Shown: positions 50,459 to 58,023 of the stretch, piece by piece
Position numbering within the stretch: position 1 is the stretch's first letter
Layout: each line of letters begins with the position of its first letter
Program-made: the position numbers and the translations under genes
Notes under the pieces: model-generated
Databases searched by the model: none
Told to the model about the DNA's origin: nothing
Seen by the model: the letters and a program-made list of their open reading frames with translations, nothing else
Origin: Chloracidobacterium sp.
GTDB lineage: Bacteria > Acidobacteriota > Blastocatellia > Pyrinomonadales > Pyrinomonadaceae
Direction: 5' to 3'
Length of the DNA: 64,000 nt
Assembly: GCA_016711345.1 (NCBI GenBank)
Contig: JADJTD010000001.1
Coordinates: 2,480,001 to 2,544,000, forward strand

Positions 50459-51211
50459 ATGACACTTTACGCACTAATAGTTTTGATCGTTGTTTTCTTT
50501 TTGACGAGTGTCGTTGGCGTCGTCACAGGTAGTAATTCTTTGATCGCTGTGCCGGTGATGTTCCAGTTCGGTATAGATCCACGCGTTGCTGTTGCGACAA
50601 ATATGTTCGGCCTTGTTTTTATGTCGATCGGTGGTACGATCCCTTTTCTGCGGCAGGGGAAAATTGAGTTTGGAAGGATCGCTCCGCTTGTTGCTATAAC
50701 ATTACTTGGCTCGGCGTTGGGAGCAGGGATTGTAGGCCTTATCACAGGCGAAGCGATAAAAGTAATCGTCTCGGTTGCGATGATCTCCGTTGTTATTTTC
50801 ACGCTCGTAAAACGGCGATCAGGAATTGAAAAGGCTAAACCGGTTTCGCGCAGCGCGATGGTTTTGACTTTTGTCCTAACATTTCTTTTGGGTATTTACG
50901 GAGGGCTTTACAGCGGAGGTTATGTCACGATCCTGACCGCAACGCTTGTTGCGTTTTTTGGGATGACTTATTCCGAGGCCGTCGCGAATACCAAGTTTAT
51001 TAATGTCTTTTCGTCAGCCATTGCGACGGTCGTTTTTATGTGGCAAGGTTTAGTGGATTACAAACTCGGTGCGATCCTCGGCGTGACGATGTTTTTGGGC
51101 GCTTATGTCGGGGCTCATTACGTCACAAAGTTAAACGACATTTGGATAAGACGGATATTTTTATCGGCAGTATTATTGCTAGCGATTAAAACACTATATG
51201 ACTTTGTTTAA
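50459..51211 (+). CDS. TauE/SafE-family permease
   Basis: 250 residues, about eight helices. The family repeat is visible in each half: 'LTSVVGVVTGSNSLIAVPVMFQFGIDPRVAVATNMFGLVFMSIGGTIPFL' and 'LGIYGGLYSGGYVTILTATLVAFFGMTYSEAVANTKFINVFSSAIATVVF'. Members export or import sulfite, taurine or other organosulfur anions; the substrate cannot be assigned. It lies between DUF4350 and moxR with 1- and 15-base gaps, so it is co-transcribed, an uncommon insertion in this gene set. Confidence 0.9.
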   Translation: MTLYALIVLIVVFFLTSVVGVVTGSNSLIAVPVMFQFGIDPRVAVATNMFGLVFMSIGGTIPFLRQGKIEFGRIAPLVAITLLGSALGAGIVGLITGEAIKVIVSVAMISVVIFTLVKRRSGIEKAKPVSRSAMVLTFVLTFLLGIYGGLYSGGYVTILTATLVAFFGMTYSEAVANTKFINVFSSAIATVVFMWQGLVDYKLGAILGVTMFLGAYVGAHYVTKLNDIWIRRIFLSAVLLLAIKTLYDFV

Positions 51212-51226
51212 GAGGCCGAATAATAA

Positions 51227-52180
51227 ATGCTAAATCACACACCTTCTACCGTTGCACATATTTTGAATGAGCTTCGCAAGACCATTGTCGGTCAAGACGA
51301 GGTAATTGAGCAGATCCTCGTTGCGATATTGGCCGAAGGCCACGCTTTGATCGAGGGAGTTCCTGGAACGGCTAAAACGCTGACTGTTAAGACACTCGCC
51401 AAGATCATCGGAGCCCAATTCTCACGCATCCAATTTACGCCTGACCTGATGCCTTCGGATATTACGGGCACCAACGTTTTTAATATGCAGACGTCGCAGT
51501 TCAATATGCGTCACGGGCCGATCTTTACCGACATCTTGCTGGCTGATGAGATCAACCGCACGCCGCCAAAAACGCAGGCCGCTTTGCTCGAAGCGATGGA
51601 AGAACGGCAGGCGACAATCGACGGCGAGCGTTATCAGTTATCGCCGCTTTTTACAGTTTTGGCGACTGAGAATCCGATAGAGTACGAGGGAACTTATCCG
51701 CTGCCCGAGGCTCAGCTTGATCGTTTTTTGATGAAGATATTGATCGACTATCCGCAAGCTGTAGATGAAGAGGAGATAGTCGCTCGATGGGATGCCGGAT
51801 TTAACTCGCGGCATCTGGAACAGGTGCATATCGAGCCGCTGCCGGATGCCGCTGCGATACAACATTGCCGCATGGAGGTTCGCGGGATGCGGATGGAACC
51901 AGGCGTCCAAAAATATATCGTGGAGATCGTGCGAAAGACGCGAACGCATCCTACAATTCTTTACGGAGCGAGTCCGCGTGCATCCGTCGCTCTGCTTCTT
52001 TGTTCAAAAGCCCTTGCCGCGATTCGGGGCCGCGATTTTCCAACGCCGGACGACATTCGCGATGTTGCCACACCGGTTTTACGTCATCGGCTTGCACTTC
52101 GAGCCGAGGCGGAACTCGATGGAGCAACTACCGACGCTGTGATCTCGGATATTCTAAAAACTGTTGAAGTTCCTAGATAA
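51227..52180 (+). CDS. MoxR-family AAA+ ATPase
   Basis: 317 residues. Walker A 'GVPGTAKT' (~42-49), Walker B 'DILLADEINRTPPKTQAALLEAMEE' (~105), sensor 1 'FTVLATENPIEYEGTYPLPEAQLDRFL', and the lid with 'GASPRASVALLLCSKALAAIRGRDFPTPDDI'. MoxR ATPases act as chaperones for maturation of protein complexes and normally neighbour DUF58 and DUF4129 genes; here DUF4129 and DUF4350 are upstream, but no DUF58 gene is seen before the next, opposite-strand gene. Cytoplasmic. Confidence 0.94.
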   Translation: MLNHTPSTVAHILNELRKTIVGQDEVIEQILVAILAEGHALIEGVPGTAKTLTVKTLAKIIGAQFSRIQFTPDLMPSDITGTNVFNMQTSQFNMRHGPIFTDILLADEINRTPPKTQAALLEAMEERQATIDGERYQLSPLFTVLATENPIEYEGTYPLPEAQLDRFLMKILIDYPQAVDEEEIVARWDAGFNSRHLEQVHIEPLPDAAAIQHCRMEVRGMRMEPGVQKYIVEIVRKTRTHPTILYGASPRASVALLLCSKALAAIRGRDFPTPDDIRDVATPVLRHRLALRAEAELDGATTDAVISDILKTVEVPR

Positions 52181-52191
52181 CAAATTCCTAT

Positions 52192-53673
52192 TTACTGAGT
52201 TTTCGGCTTGCTGTTTTTAGCCGGCTTTTCGACAGAGGCACCTTTGTCTTTATTTGGTTGACCGGTCAAGGGCTTGTCTGTTTTGGGCGGCGTTGCCAGC
52301 GGTTTTGGTGTCGTGACAGGTGCTGGTGTCGGCTGAACAGTAGTGTTAGCAGTTTGAGTCTTTGGTGTGGGTGAAGGCTTAACGGCTGTGCTTGTATTTG
52401 CCGGAACGGGAACAAGTATCACGCCGCCATCTTGTGGCATGAACTGGCTGCCATTTGGGTCGACAGTGTAATACTGGCCGCCGGGCGGAATGTATTGAGC
52501 CGGCGGGGCACCGATCGGCGGAGCTCCGCCGTTTGCCCATGCATTATATCCATCGCCGCCCGGAAGCGAATCCATCGGCAAAGCCGAATTGGAACTTTGA
52601 ACTGCCATTATCTCGGCGTCCGTCATTGCAGGTAACTTCGCAAGACTTTCTTCCTGTGCACCAGTTGCCGGGCCAATGGGCTGAACCGGTAAACTTCCAA
52701 CATCCGCTTGTAGCTGCACGGTTGGATCGGTCTTTTTGATCGAGGTTGCGTATATCAAAGCGCCAGCGAGAAGCGAGATGCCTATTAAAGCTATGAAGGC
52801 TGTTTGCCAGATGTTTCTTGTTGGTGCGGCAGCGGCTTTTTGCGGAACGGAGATGCCGCCGGAAACAAGTTCCAGGTCCTCGGCAAAGGCACGCATTGAT
52901 TGATAACGTTTTTCAGGATCAATGGCGATCGCACTAAGGATCATCGGTTCGAGGTCGGGCGGCAGATCGCTGCGAAACGACGACAACGGTGCAGGCGGTT
53001 CGGAATCGTGTTTGAGTTTTAATTCATTTGTTGTCTTGCCTGCGAATGGAACAACGCCGGCGAGCATTTTGTAAATGATGACACCGAGCGAATAGATATC
53101 CGAACGTGCGTCGCCTTTGTTTGTGTCGGCATATTGTTCCGGCGATAGATATTCGATATCTGTGTTGGAATTCCAACCGACGGGTTGTATTCCAAAATCC
53201 AACACTTTTACTGATTCGTTCTCACCACTTGTCGCCAAGAATATTTTTTCCGGGGTCAAGGCTCCGTGGCGCAGATTCTTGCTGTGAGCAGATGCAATGC
53301 CGGACGCGGCTTGTTTTGCGATGTTCAAGGCTTGGGATATCGACAGTTGATCGTCTCTCTCAACAAGACTAGTTACAGTTTCACCGTCTGCGGCTTCATA
53401 AACGGTGTAGCTTACCCCGCGAGTATCTGTGCCAAAATCGGTGACGTTGAGAATGTTTTGATTTGCAGCTTGTGAGAGTGTTTTTGCCTCGGCCAGAAAC
53501 CGTTCGACAAATCGTTTATCGACGGCAAGTGCGGGCGCGAGTATCTTCACCGTCACGGGCTTGTCCATCATGACATGCCAGCCTCGATAAAGAACGCCGA
53601 GATCGCTGTCGCGCAGGATCGATTCGATCCTGTACTTCTCGGCTATAATTTTCCCTTCAAATTCGTCGATCAT
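52192..53673 (-). CDS. Membrane-anchored Ser/Thr kinase-like protein, predicted pseudokinase
   Basis: 493 residues. Kinase-like domain (~13-270) with the VAIK-type Lys43 ('KPVTVKIL') and DFG Asp159, but the Gly-rich loop is degenerate ('ILRDSDLGVLYRG') and the catalytic loop reads RHGALTPEKI: HRD is HGA (His136-Gly-Ala138), and the catalytic-loop Lys and Asn are Thr and Lys. 'EYLSPEQYADTNKGDARSDIYSLGVIIYKMLAGVVPF' is normal. A transmembrane helix follows (~292-312), then a Pro/Thr-rich extracytoplasmic tail ('TVQPTPAPVTTPKPLATPPKTDKP'). Phosphotransfer looks unlikely; ATP binding or scaffolding possible. Convergent with moxR. Confidence 0.85.
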   Translation of the reverse strand: MIDEFEGKIIAEKYRIESILRDSDLGVLYRGWHVMMDKPVTVKILAPALAVDKRFVERFLAEAKTLSQAANQNILNVTDFGTDTRGVSYTVYEAADGETVTSLVERDDQLSISQALNIAKQAASGIASAHSKNLRHGALTPEKIFLATSGENESVKVLDFGIQPVGWNSNTDIEYLSPEQYADTNKGDARSDIYSLGVIIYKMLAGVVPFAGKTTNELKLKHDSEPPAPLSSFRSDLPPDLEPMILSAIAIDPEKRYQSMRAFAEDLELVSGGISVPQKAAAAPTRNIWQTAFIALIGISLLAGALIYATSIKKTDPTVQLQADVGSLPVQPIGPATGAQEESLAKLPAMTDAEIMAVQSSNSALPMDSLPGGDGYNAWANGGAPPIGAPPAQYIPPGGQYYTVDPNGSQFMPQDGGVILVPVPANTSTAVKPSPTPKTQTANTTVQPTPAPVTTPKPLATPPKTDKPLTGQPNKDKGASVEKPAKNSKPKTQ

Positions 53674-53750
53674 CTATATTTAGAACGTTTGCAACGCTGT
53701 CAGGTTGCAACTAAAAGAATAAGTCTAATCAACCGTTCATTTCAATAACA

Positions 53751-53788
53751 AATAAAAGCGGACGAGACTTTTTGGAGGTCTCGTCCGC
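53751..53788 (-). terminator. Rho-independent terminator after atpE
   Basis: On the minus strand an 11-bp perfect stem (GCGGACGAGAC and complement, 53788-53758) is followed by TTTTATT. It lies 22 bases after the atpE stop and closes the F0 operon. Confidence 0.85.
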
Positions 53789-53810
53789 GATATAAATCTG
53801 ACACTTTTGA

Positions 53811-54128
53811 TTAAAGCTTGACGAAAACGATGAGCAGGGCAAAGAGCACCAGTGACTCGATAAGTGCGAGTGCGATGATCATAAGCGTCTGAACCGTTCC
53901 TGCTGCTCCGGGATTGCGTGCAGCACCTTCAGCAGCACGCGAACCAACGAGGCCCTGGCCGATACCTGCCAAACCGGCTGCGAGGCCGAAACCGATGCCG
54001 CCGCCGATTGCTTTTGCAGCAAGTACCGACGATTCGTTATCAGCGGCTCCGCCAGCCTGAGCAAATGTTGAAATTGCTAACAAGGCAATTGCCATGGTCG
54101 CAAAAAATACAAATTTTAAGTTTTTCAT
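53811..54128 (-). CDS. atpE: ATP synthase subunit c with N-terminal signal-like extension
   Basis: 105 residues; the family is usually ~75-90. The first ~23 residues (NLKFVFFATMAIALLAISTFA) look like a cleavable signal peptide, then come the two c-ring helices: 'AAKAIGGGIGFGLAAGLAGIGQGLVGSRAAEGAARNPGA' with the polar loop, and 'LMIIALALIESLVLFALLIVFV' with the ion-binding Glu. The Gln in GIGQG and Glu-Ser pair are partly like Na+-binding rings, but the Thr/Tyr of the full Na+ motif are not present, so protons remain likelier. It is 234 bases downstream of atpB. Confidence 0.95.
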   Translation of the reverse strand: MKNLKFVFFATMAIALLAISTFAQAGGAADNESSVLAAKAIGGGIGFGLAAGLAGIGQGLVGSRAAEGAARNPGAAGTVQTLMIIALALIESLVLFALLIVFVKL

Positions 54129-54362
54129 TTTTATCTCCTTTTTTGTTAAATAGGAAGACTTGTTTTCTCTCGCTCTGTTGACTTGCTGGCAATTTTTGCC
54201 GGGTATTATTTCGCCTCACTTCCGGTATGCCGCGGATTTTATACTCCCAAAGAGTCCGCGTCTCCTGCGTGCGGGCATAGTTGCTATATCGCAAGTTTTC
54301 AAATCGACGTGAATGTCAGTCTTCATCCAAAGAGAGCCGCTAAGGCGGACACTCTAAACTTT

Positions 54363-55253
54363 TTATGCGTGAGCCACAGCCGCTTCGCCGTGATGCTCAT
54401 CGCCGTGATCATCATGCGGTGCGTGTGAGACTTCGCCGATATAGATCATCGAAAGAAGTGTGAACACGAACGCCTGAACAAATGCCACAAATACGCCTAA
54501 CAACGTCAGAATGAGCGGCACTATGAAATGTGTGAACGGCGGTGCCAGATTTGTGATCTGTAAAAACACCTGCTCGTCCGAGAACATATTTGCAAACAGA
54601 CGAACACCGAGCGTGAACGGCCTGATCGAATTACTGATGATCTCGATAAAGAAGATCAGCATCGTGATAGGTATCATCAGGAGCGGAAGTTTTGGCCCGG
54701 CAAAATGCTTGATGTGGCCAAAAAGCCCGTTCTCGGAAATGCCGATATAGTTGTAATAAACAAAGGACGAAACACCGAGGGCGTAAGTCACGTTTACCGA
54801 AGCGGTCGGCGACATAAAGAGCGGAAACTGGCCCATCAGATTGGATACAAGTATTAATGTTCCAAATGTCGCTACGACCGGAAAATGCCGCGCACCATGA
54901 TGGCCTATGATGCTGCCGATCATGTCTTTGATAGCGAGATAACCGGCCTCAAGCGTTAGCTGTCCGGGCTTCGGGTCGTCCTCGGAAAGTTTGCCCTTGA
55001 GCAGTTTGACGACGATGACCGTGATGATACATGCAATGACAAACATTATCGTGTACCACGGGATCGCATTTTCAACAGTGTATTCAGCCCCGAAAACCTT
55101 CTCCGGTGTTGTGCCGAAATTGGCAAAAAACTTCGTCCAAAGCGGCTTTGTGTATGCCACTTGAAAACGATGTACCGGTTCACCAAGGTAGTGGTTTACA
55201 AACTCTACAATGAGCGGCATATGATGTCCGCCGCCTTCTGAAAATAAGAACAT
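54363..55253 (-). CDS. atpB: ATP synthase subunit a
   Basis: 296 residues, five to six helices. 'FPVVATFGTLILVSNLMGQFPLFMSPTASVNVTYALG', then the conserved Arg helix 'IEIISNSIRPFTLGVRLFANMFSDEQVFLQI' carrying the essential stator Arg, and 'LTLLGVFVAFVQAFVFTLLSMIYIGEVSHAPHDDHGDEHHGEAAVAHA', ending with an unusual His/Asp-rich tail. It forms the half-channels of F0 beside the c-ring. It sits between the subunit I-like gene and atpE. Confidence 0.96.
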   Translation of the reverse strand: MFLFSEGGGHHMPLIVEFVNHYLGEPVHRFQVAYTKPLWTKFFANFGTTPEKVFGAEYTVENAIPWYTIMFVIACIITVIVVKLLKGKLSEDDPKPGQLTLEAGYLAIKDMIGSIIGHHGARHFPVVATFGTLILVSNLMGQFPLFMSPTASVNVTYALGVSSFVYYNYIGISENGLFGHIKHFAGPKLPLLMIPITMLIFFIEIISNSIRPFTLGVRLFANMFSDEQVFLQITNLAPPFTHFIVPLILTLLGVFVAFVQAFVFTLLSMIYIGEVSHAPHDDHGDEHHGEAAVAHA

Positions 55254-55268
55254 GTCTTAAGATCCTTC

Positions 55269-55676
55269 TTAAAAAGTACTCGAAATAATATTTTTCAATC
55301 CCTGTATAACAACCGCTAAAGCAAATGCCGAAAGTCCCAATATGACCGCCGCGACCGGAATGATGCCGGTCATATAGATCAGCAGCAGAACCGCTCCTAA
55401 TGCGACGTAACGCAAGATGTACTTTGCGGCGAGCAGGCCGGTCGATGCCATTTCCGCATTCACGAACATCGCCCGAGTCGAGCTCTCAAGCCAGAAATAA
55501 TTGACAAATGAAAGTATTCCGCCAAAAACAACACCTGAGCCGAAAGCCTTGCCGCCGAAAATAAATCCGGCGATCGTACTCGCTAAAACGACCACACCCA
55601 TCACGATCAATATACCGCGATGCGAGATCGTCTGTGTGCTTTTATCAGTTGTCAAAGGATGTATATCCTCGCTCAT
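55269..55676 (-). CDS. atpI: ATP synthase subunit I-like protein
   Basis: 135 residues, four helices: 'GILIVMGVVVLASTIAGFIFGG', 'AFGSGVVFGGILSFVNYFWLE', 'AAKYILRYVALGAVLLLIYMTGII' and 'AVILGLSAFALAVVIQGLKNII'. This matches the AtpI/subunit I family, whose members aid c-ring assembly. It is 15 bases upstream of atpB. The F0 b subunit and F1 genes are not in the window. Confidence 0.85.
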   Translation of the reverse strand: MSEDIHPLTTDKSTQTISHRGILIVMGVVVLASTIAGFIFGGKAFGSGVVFGGILSFVNYFWLESSTRAMFVNAEMASTGLLAAKYILRYVALGAVLLLIYMTGIIPVAAVILGLSAFALAVVIQGLKNIISSTF

Positions 55677-55755
55677 CCGCGAATCCTAAATTTTACAAAG
55701 AAACGCAGTAAAACTCAAAGGCCACAGCAAAATGATGGTGTCTTTCCGACATATT

Positions 55756-55824
55756 TCTTTCTTTGCGGCCCTTACGGTTATGCGGGATCTATTTCCCGCC
55801 AAGCCGCAAAGGCCGCAAAGAGAG
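55756..55824. repeat. Palindromic repeat, family C
   Basis: Left arm CTTTCTTTGCGG...TGCGGGAT (55756-55788) and right arm ATTTCCCGCCAAGCCGCAAAGGCCGCAAAGAG as two blocks (55791-55824). It is similar to 14196-14316 and the half-element at 57721-57740. Confidence 0.75.
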
Positions 55825-56013
55825 ACAGGCCAACCGAACATCGTAAACCTTCGTGCAAAGTTTGGTCGATTTTGATCGTCAATCTCCCAATAAAATTTCT
55901 TCAAAATTGTGCCTATGTCACAAAATGTCACAAAATGCGATTAAAAATCATGCCGTTTTTGCCTGTAAATATCGGGTAATAATGAGCTTATATGTTTCAT
56001 AGGGATTTTAGCG

Positions 56014-56106
56014 TTGTCCGGCGTGTCCGGTCTTGTCCGGTGCCGTTACCGGACAAGGTAAATGTTGTTATCATTATGGTTACGGCCGCATTTTTGCCTT
56101 GTCCGG
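56014..56106. repeat. Cluster of TTGTCCGG octamers
   Basis: TTGTCCGG at 56014, GTGTCCGG at 56023, TTGTCCGG at 56033, the inverted CCGGACAA at 56049-56056, and TTGTCCGG again at 56099-56106. The first three have helical-turn-like spacing of 9-10 bases. Confidence 0.7.
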
Positions 56107-56280
56107 CGAATTTTACAAAAAAAATTAGCTTTTTCTTTTTCCTTCATTTTGAATGCAGAAAGAATAGCATAATTTGCATCGATTGTCAAGAGTTTTATTC
56201 ATGCAACGTAATGCGGATGCACGCACATTGGTGAAGGCGGACATTAACATGCTCCGTCCCGGTATATTCTAGATGCGTGT

Positions 56281-56311
56281 TTCGCCCTTACTAACGTGCG
56301 GGCTTCTGCAA
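56281..56311. repeat. Family A repeat, single arm
   Basis: CGCCCTTACTAACGTGCGGG followed by CTTCTGCAAC, one arm of the 39436-39510 palindrome with one change. It lies immediately downstream of the atpZ-like gene's stop codon. Confidence 0.8.
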
Positions 56312-56770
56312 CTAATCCTCGTCGCGCGGCATGAGGGGCTGGATTGACGACTTATTACTTTTGGGGTTGATAATTTGGGAAGAGATCCTAAAAAACTGGA
56401 TAAATCCGAGGATCGAGCCGATCACTATGCCGACGACGATGCCCCAAGGTTTGCTTTGAAAAAGCAGGTCTGCTCCCCAACCGATAAAGAGCATGAACAC
56501 TATCGAACTGAAAAATACGATGCCGGCAGACCAGGCGAGGCCTCCGCGGCGAACGTTTTCGTCGGTTGAGTCGGGCTGATAAGGAACATATTCAACGGAC
56601 TCTTCCCATTGTTTTTCAGTGGCTGTCTCTTGCCACGGATCGCCCCAAGCCGAGTTTTGCGGCTCATTTTGTGACCAGTAATCGACTGCCTCGACGGGCT
56701 GTTGGAAATTTGCCCGCTTAACTTCTTCCTGTTTTTCGTCGTCGTCCCAGTCGAAAATGTTGTTTCCCAT
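56312..56770 (-). CDS. atpZ: AtpZ-like F0F1 ATP synthase accessory protein
   Basis: 152 residues. A long acidic, Trp/Gln-rich N-terminus (~1-75: 'FDWDDDEKQEEVKRANFQQPVEAVDYWSQNEPQNSAWGDPW') is followed by a two-helix hairpin 'GGLAWSAGIVFFSSIVFMLFIGWGADLLFQSKPWGIVVGIVIGSILGFIQFFRI', which fits the AtpZ/AtpI putative Mg/Ca-transport subunit family. That family is usually ~80-110 residues, so the N-terminal extension is extra. It is upstream of atpI on the same strand but separated by 635 bases of repeats. Confidence 0.8.
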   Translation of the reverse strand: MGNNIFDWDDDEKQEEVKRANFQQPVEAVDYWSQNEPQNSAWGDPWQETATEKQWEESVEYVPYQPDSTDENVRRGGLAWSAGIVFFSSIVFMLFIGWGADLLFQSKPWGIVVGIVIGSILGFIQFFRISSQIINPKSNKSSIQPLMPRDED

Positions 56771-56788
56771 TTAACTCTTGCTCCAAGG

Positions 56789-58015
56789 TCAATCCGTAAT
56801 AATGACAGTTTCAGTGGGCGATTTCAATTCGTAAGTGATGCCGCGCCATTTGAGGCGGCGTGACCTCCAGGCAGCAAACGAATTGTAGAAGAAAAGCGCA
56901 GGCGTGAGCAGCCACAGCGTGTTTTGTGTCCAAAATTGATGCGAAAGTTCAGTTTTGTATTGGGTCAAGACGAGTTTCACAGCTTTTAATCGAAGCCAGG
57001 CTTTTCCGGTGCTGAATATCGAGACCAAAACGAGGGTCGCTATTGCGGCAAACACAGGAAGATCGTTTGTCGGGCTAAAGATGACGATCAAAAACGCCAA
57101 GATCATTACGATATTAAAGAGGCCTGAGCCAACAAAAGAAAGCAGCCAAAGATTGGGAGCATAAACACGCGTTATCTTCATTTGCCGCGTTGTGAATTCG
57201 AGCAACTCGCTAAATGAACAGTCTTCGACCGATGCTGTCAGGGCTTGCGGAACAAAAACTATTTTTAGATCTGCCTCGTTAACGGCGCGTGTGACGGCAA
57301 AATCATCGGAAAGCGTGCCGCGCCATTTGTCGCGAATTTCGATCTTCTCAAAAACGTCACGCCGCATTGCCATCGAACCGCCCCAGCAGAAATTTGTTTT
57401 CGTGTTCGGGCCGAGAGCAGATGCGATAGAAGCGTTCCAAGCTGACCGCATTTCAGATGCGAATGACGGTTTGTCAGAAATGAACCAGCGATAGCCACTC
57501 GCAGCCCCAACGGTTTTATCTTGCAATGGAGCAACCAGAGAATTCAGCCAATACTTTGACGGCCGCGCGTCTGAATCGACAAATACGAATGCTTCTGACC
57601 TGTCATCCGCATGCAATAGAGCTTCGCGCAGATTCTCGACTTTTTGACTGGCAGCCACTGCTTTGTCGGCGACTACCAATTGAGTGTACGGCACACTCCC
57701 AACCGGTCGTGTTTCTGCCCTTGCGGCTTTGCGGGAAACTTCCTCAATGATAGGAACAGCCGCATCATTTCTATCATCGACCACAAAGAGTATTTCGTAT
57801 TCGGGATAGTCCTGTTCGAAAAGGGCGAGCAAATTATCTTTCAGGCCATCGTCTAGGCCGCGACACGGCGCAACAACTGTCACAAAAGGTGTGAAATTTG
57901 ACGCGGCTTTTGCGAGTTCGGACCTGAAAAATCTCAGATATTCCAAACCGCCGCGAAAGGACCTGAAACTAAGCAAGATCAGAATGCCCGCGAAAAAATA
58001 GAACAAGAAGATCAT
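56789..58015 (-). CDS. Family 2 glycosyltransferase (ceramide-glucosyltransferase/HpnI-like)
   Basis: 408 residues. N-terminal helix (~1-18); GT-A domain with 'FVTVVAPCRGLDDGLKDNLLALFEQDYPEYEILFVVDD' (~42-80), the DxD-type 'AFVFVDSDARP' (~145-155), 'GAASGYRWF', 'FCWGGSMAMRRDVFE' and 'GTLSDDFAVTRAV', then two C-terminal helices. The layout matches HpnI/ceramide-glucosyltransferase-like lipid glycosylation enzymes at the inner membrane. Residues ~92-109 ('SRKAARAETRPVGSVPYTQ') are an insertion encoded by dispersed repeats (57689-57741). Its start lies 8 bases after the waaA stop on the same strand. The acceptor is unknown. Confidence 0.9.
   Translation of the reverse strand: MIFLFYFFAGILILLSFRSFRGGLEYLRFFRSELAKAASNFTPFVTVVAPCRGLDDGLKDNLLALFEQDYPEYEILFVVDDRNDAAVPIIEEVSRKAARAETRPVGSVPYTQLVVADKAVAASQKVENLREALLHADDRSEAFVFVDSDARPSKYWLNSLVAPLQDKTVGAASGYRWFISDKPSFASEMRSAWNASIASALGPNTKTNFCWGGSMAMRRDVFEKIEIRDKWRGTLSDDFAVTRAVNEADLKIVFVPQALTASVEDCSFSELLEFTTRQMKITRVYAPNLWLLSFVGSGLFNIVMILAFLIVIFSPTNDLPVFAAIATLVLVSIFSTGKAWLRLKAVKLVLTQYKTELSHQFWTQNTLWLLTPALFFYNSFAAWRSRRLKWRGITYELKSPTETVIITD
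57689..57741 (-). repeat. In-frame composite of repeat families B and C inside the glycosyltransferase gene
   Basis: 57690-57719 is the family B arm (one change from the kgd copy) and 57721-57740 reads TTGCGGCTTTGCGGGAAACT, the family C arm seen at 14211-14230. Together they encode 'VSRKAARAETRPVGSVP' in frame. Confidence 0.85.
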
Positions 58016-58023
58016 GAGAGTGA

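Larger units (their letters stand above)
55677..56311. other. 635-base gene-free stretch upstream of the F0 operon: repeats
   Basis: From low to high coordinates: palindromic family C element (55756-55824), an A/T-rich part, the TTGTCCGG cluster (56014-56106), and a family A arm (56281-56311). The atpI promoter should lie near the low end but no clear hexamers were found. Confidence 0.6.
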
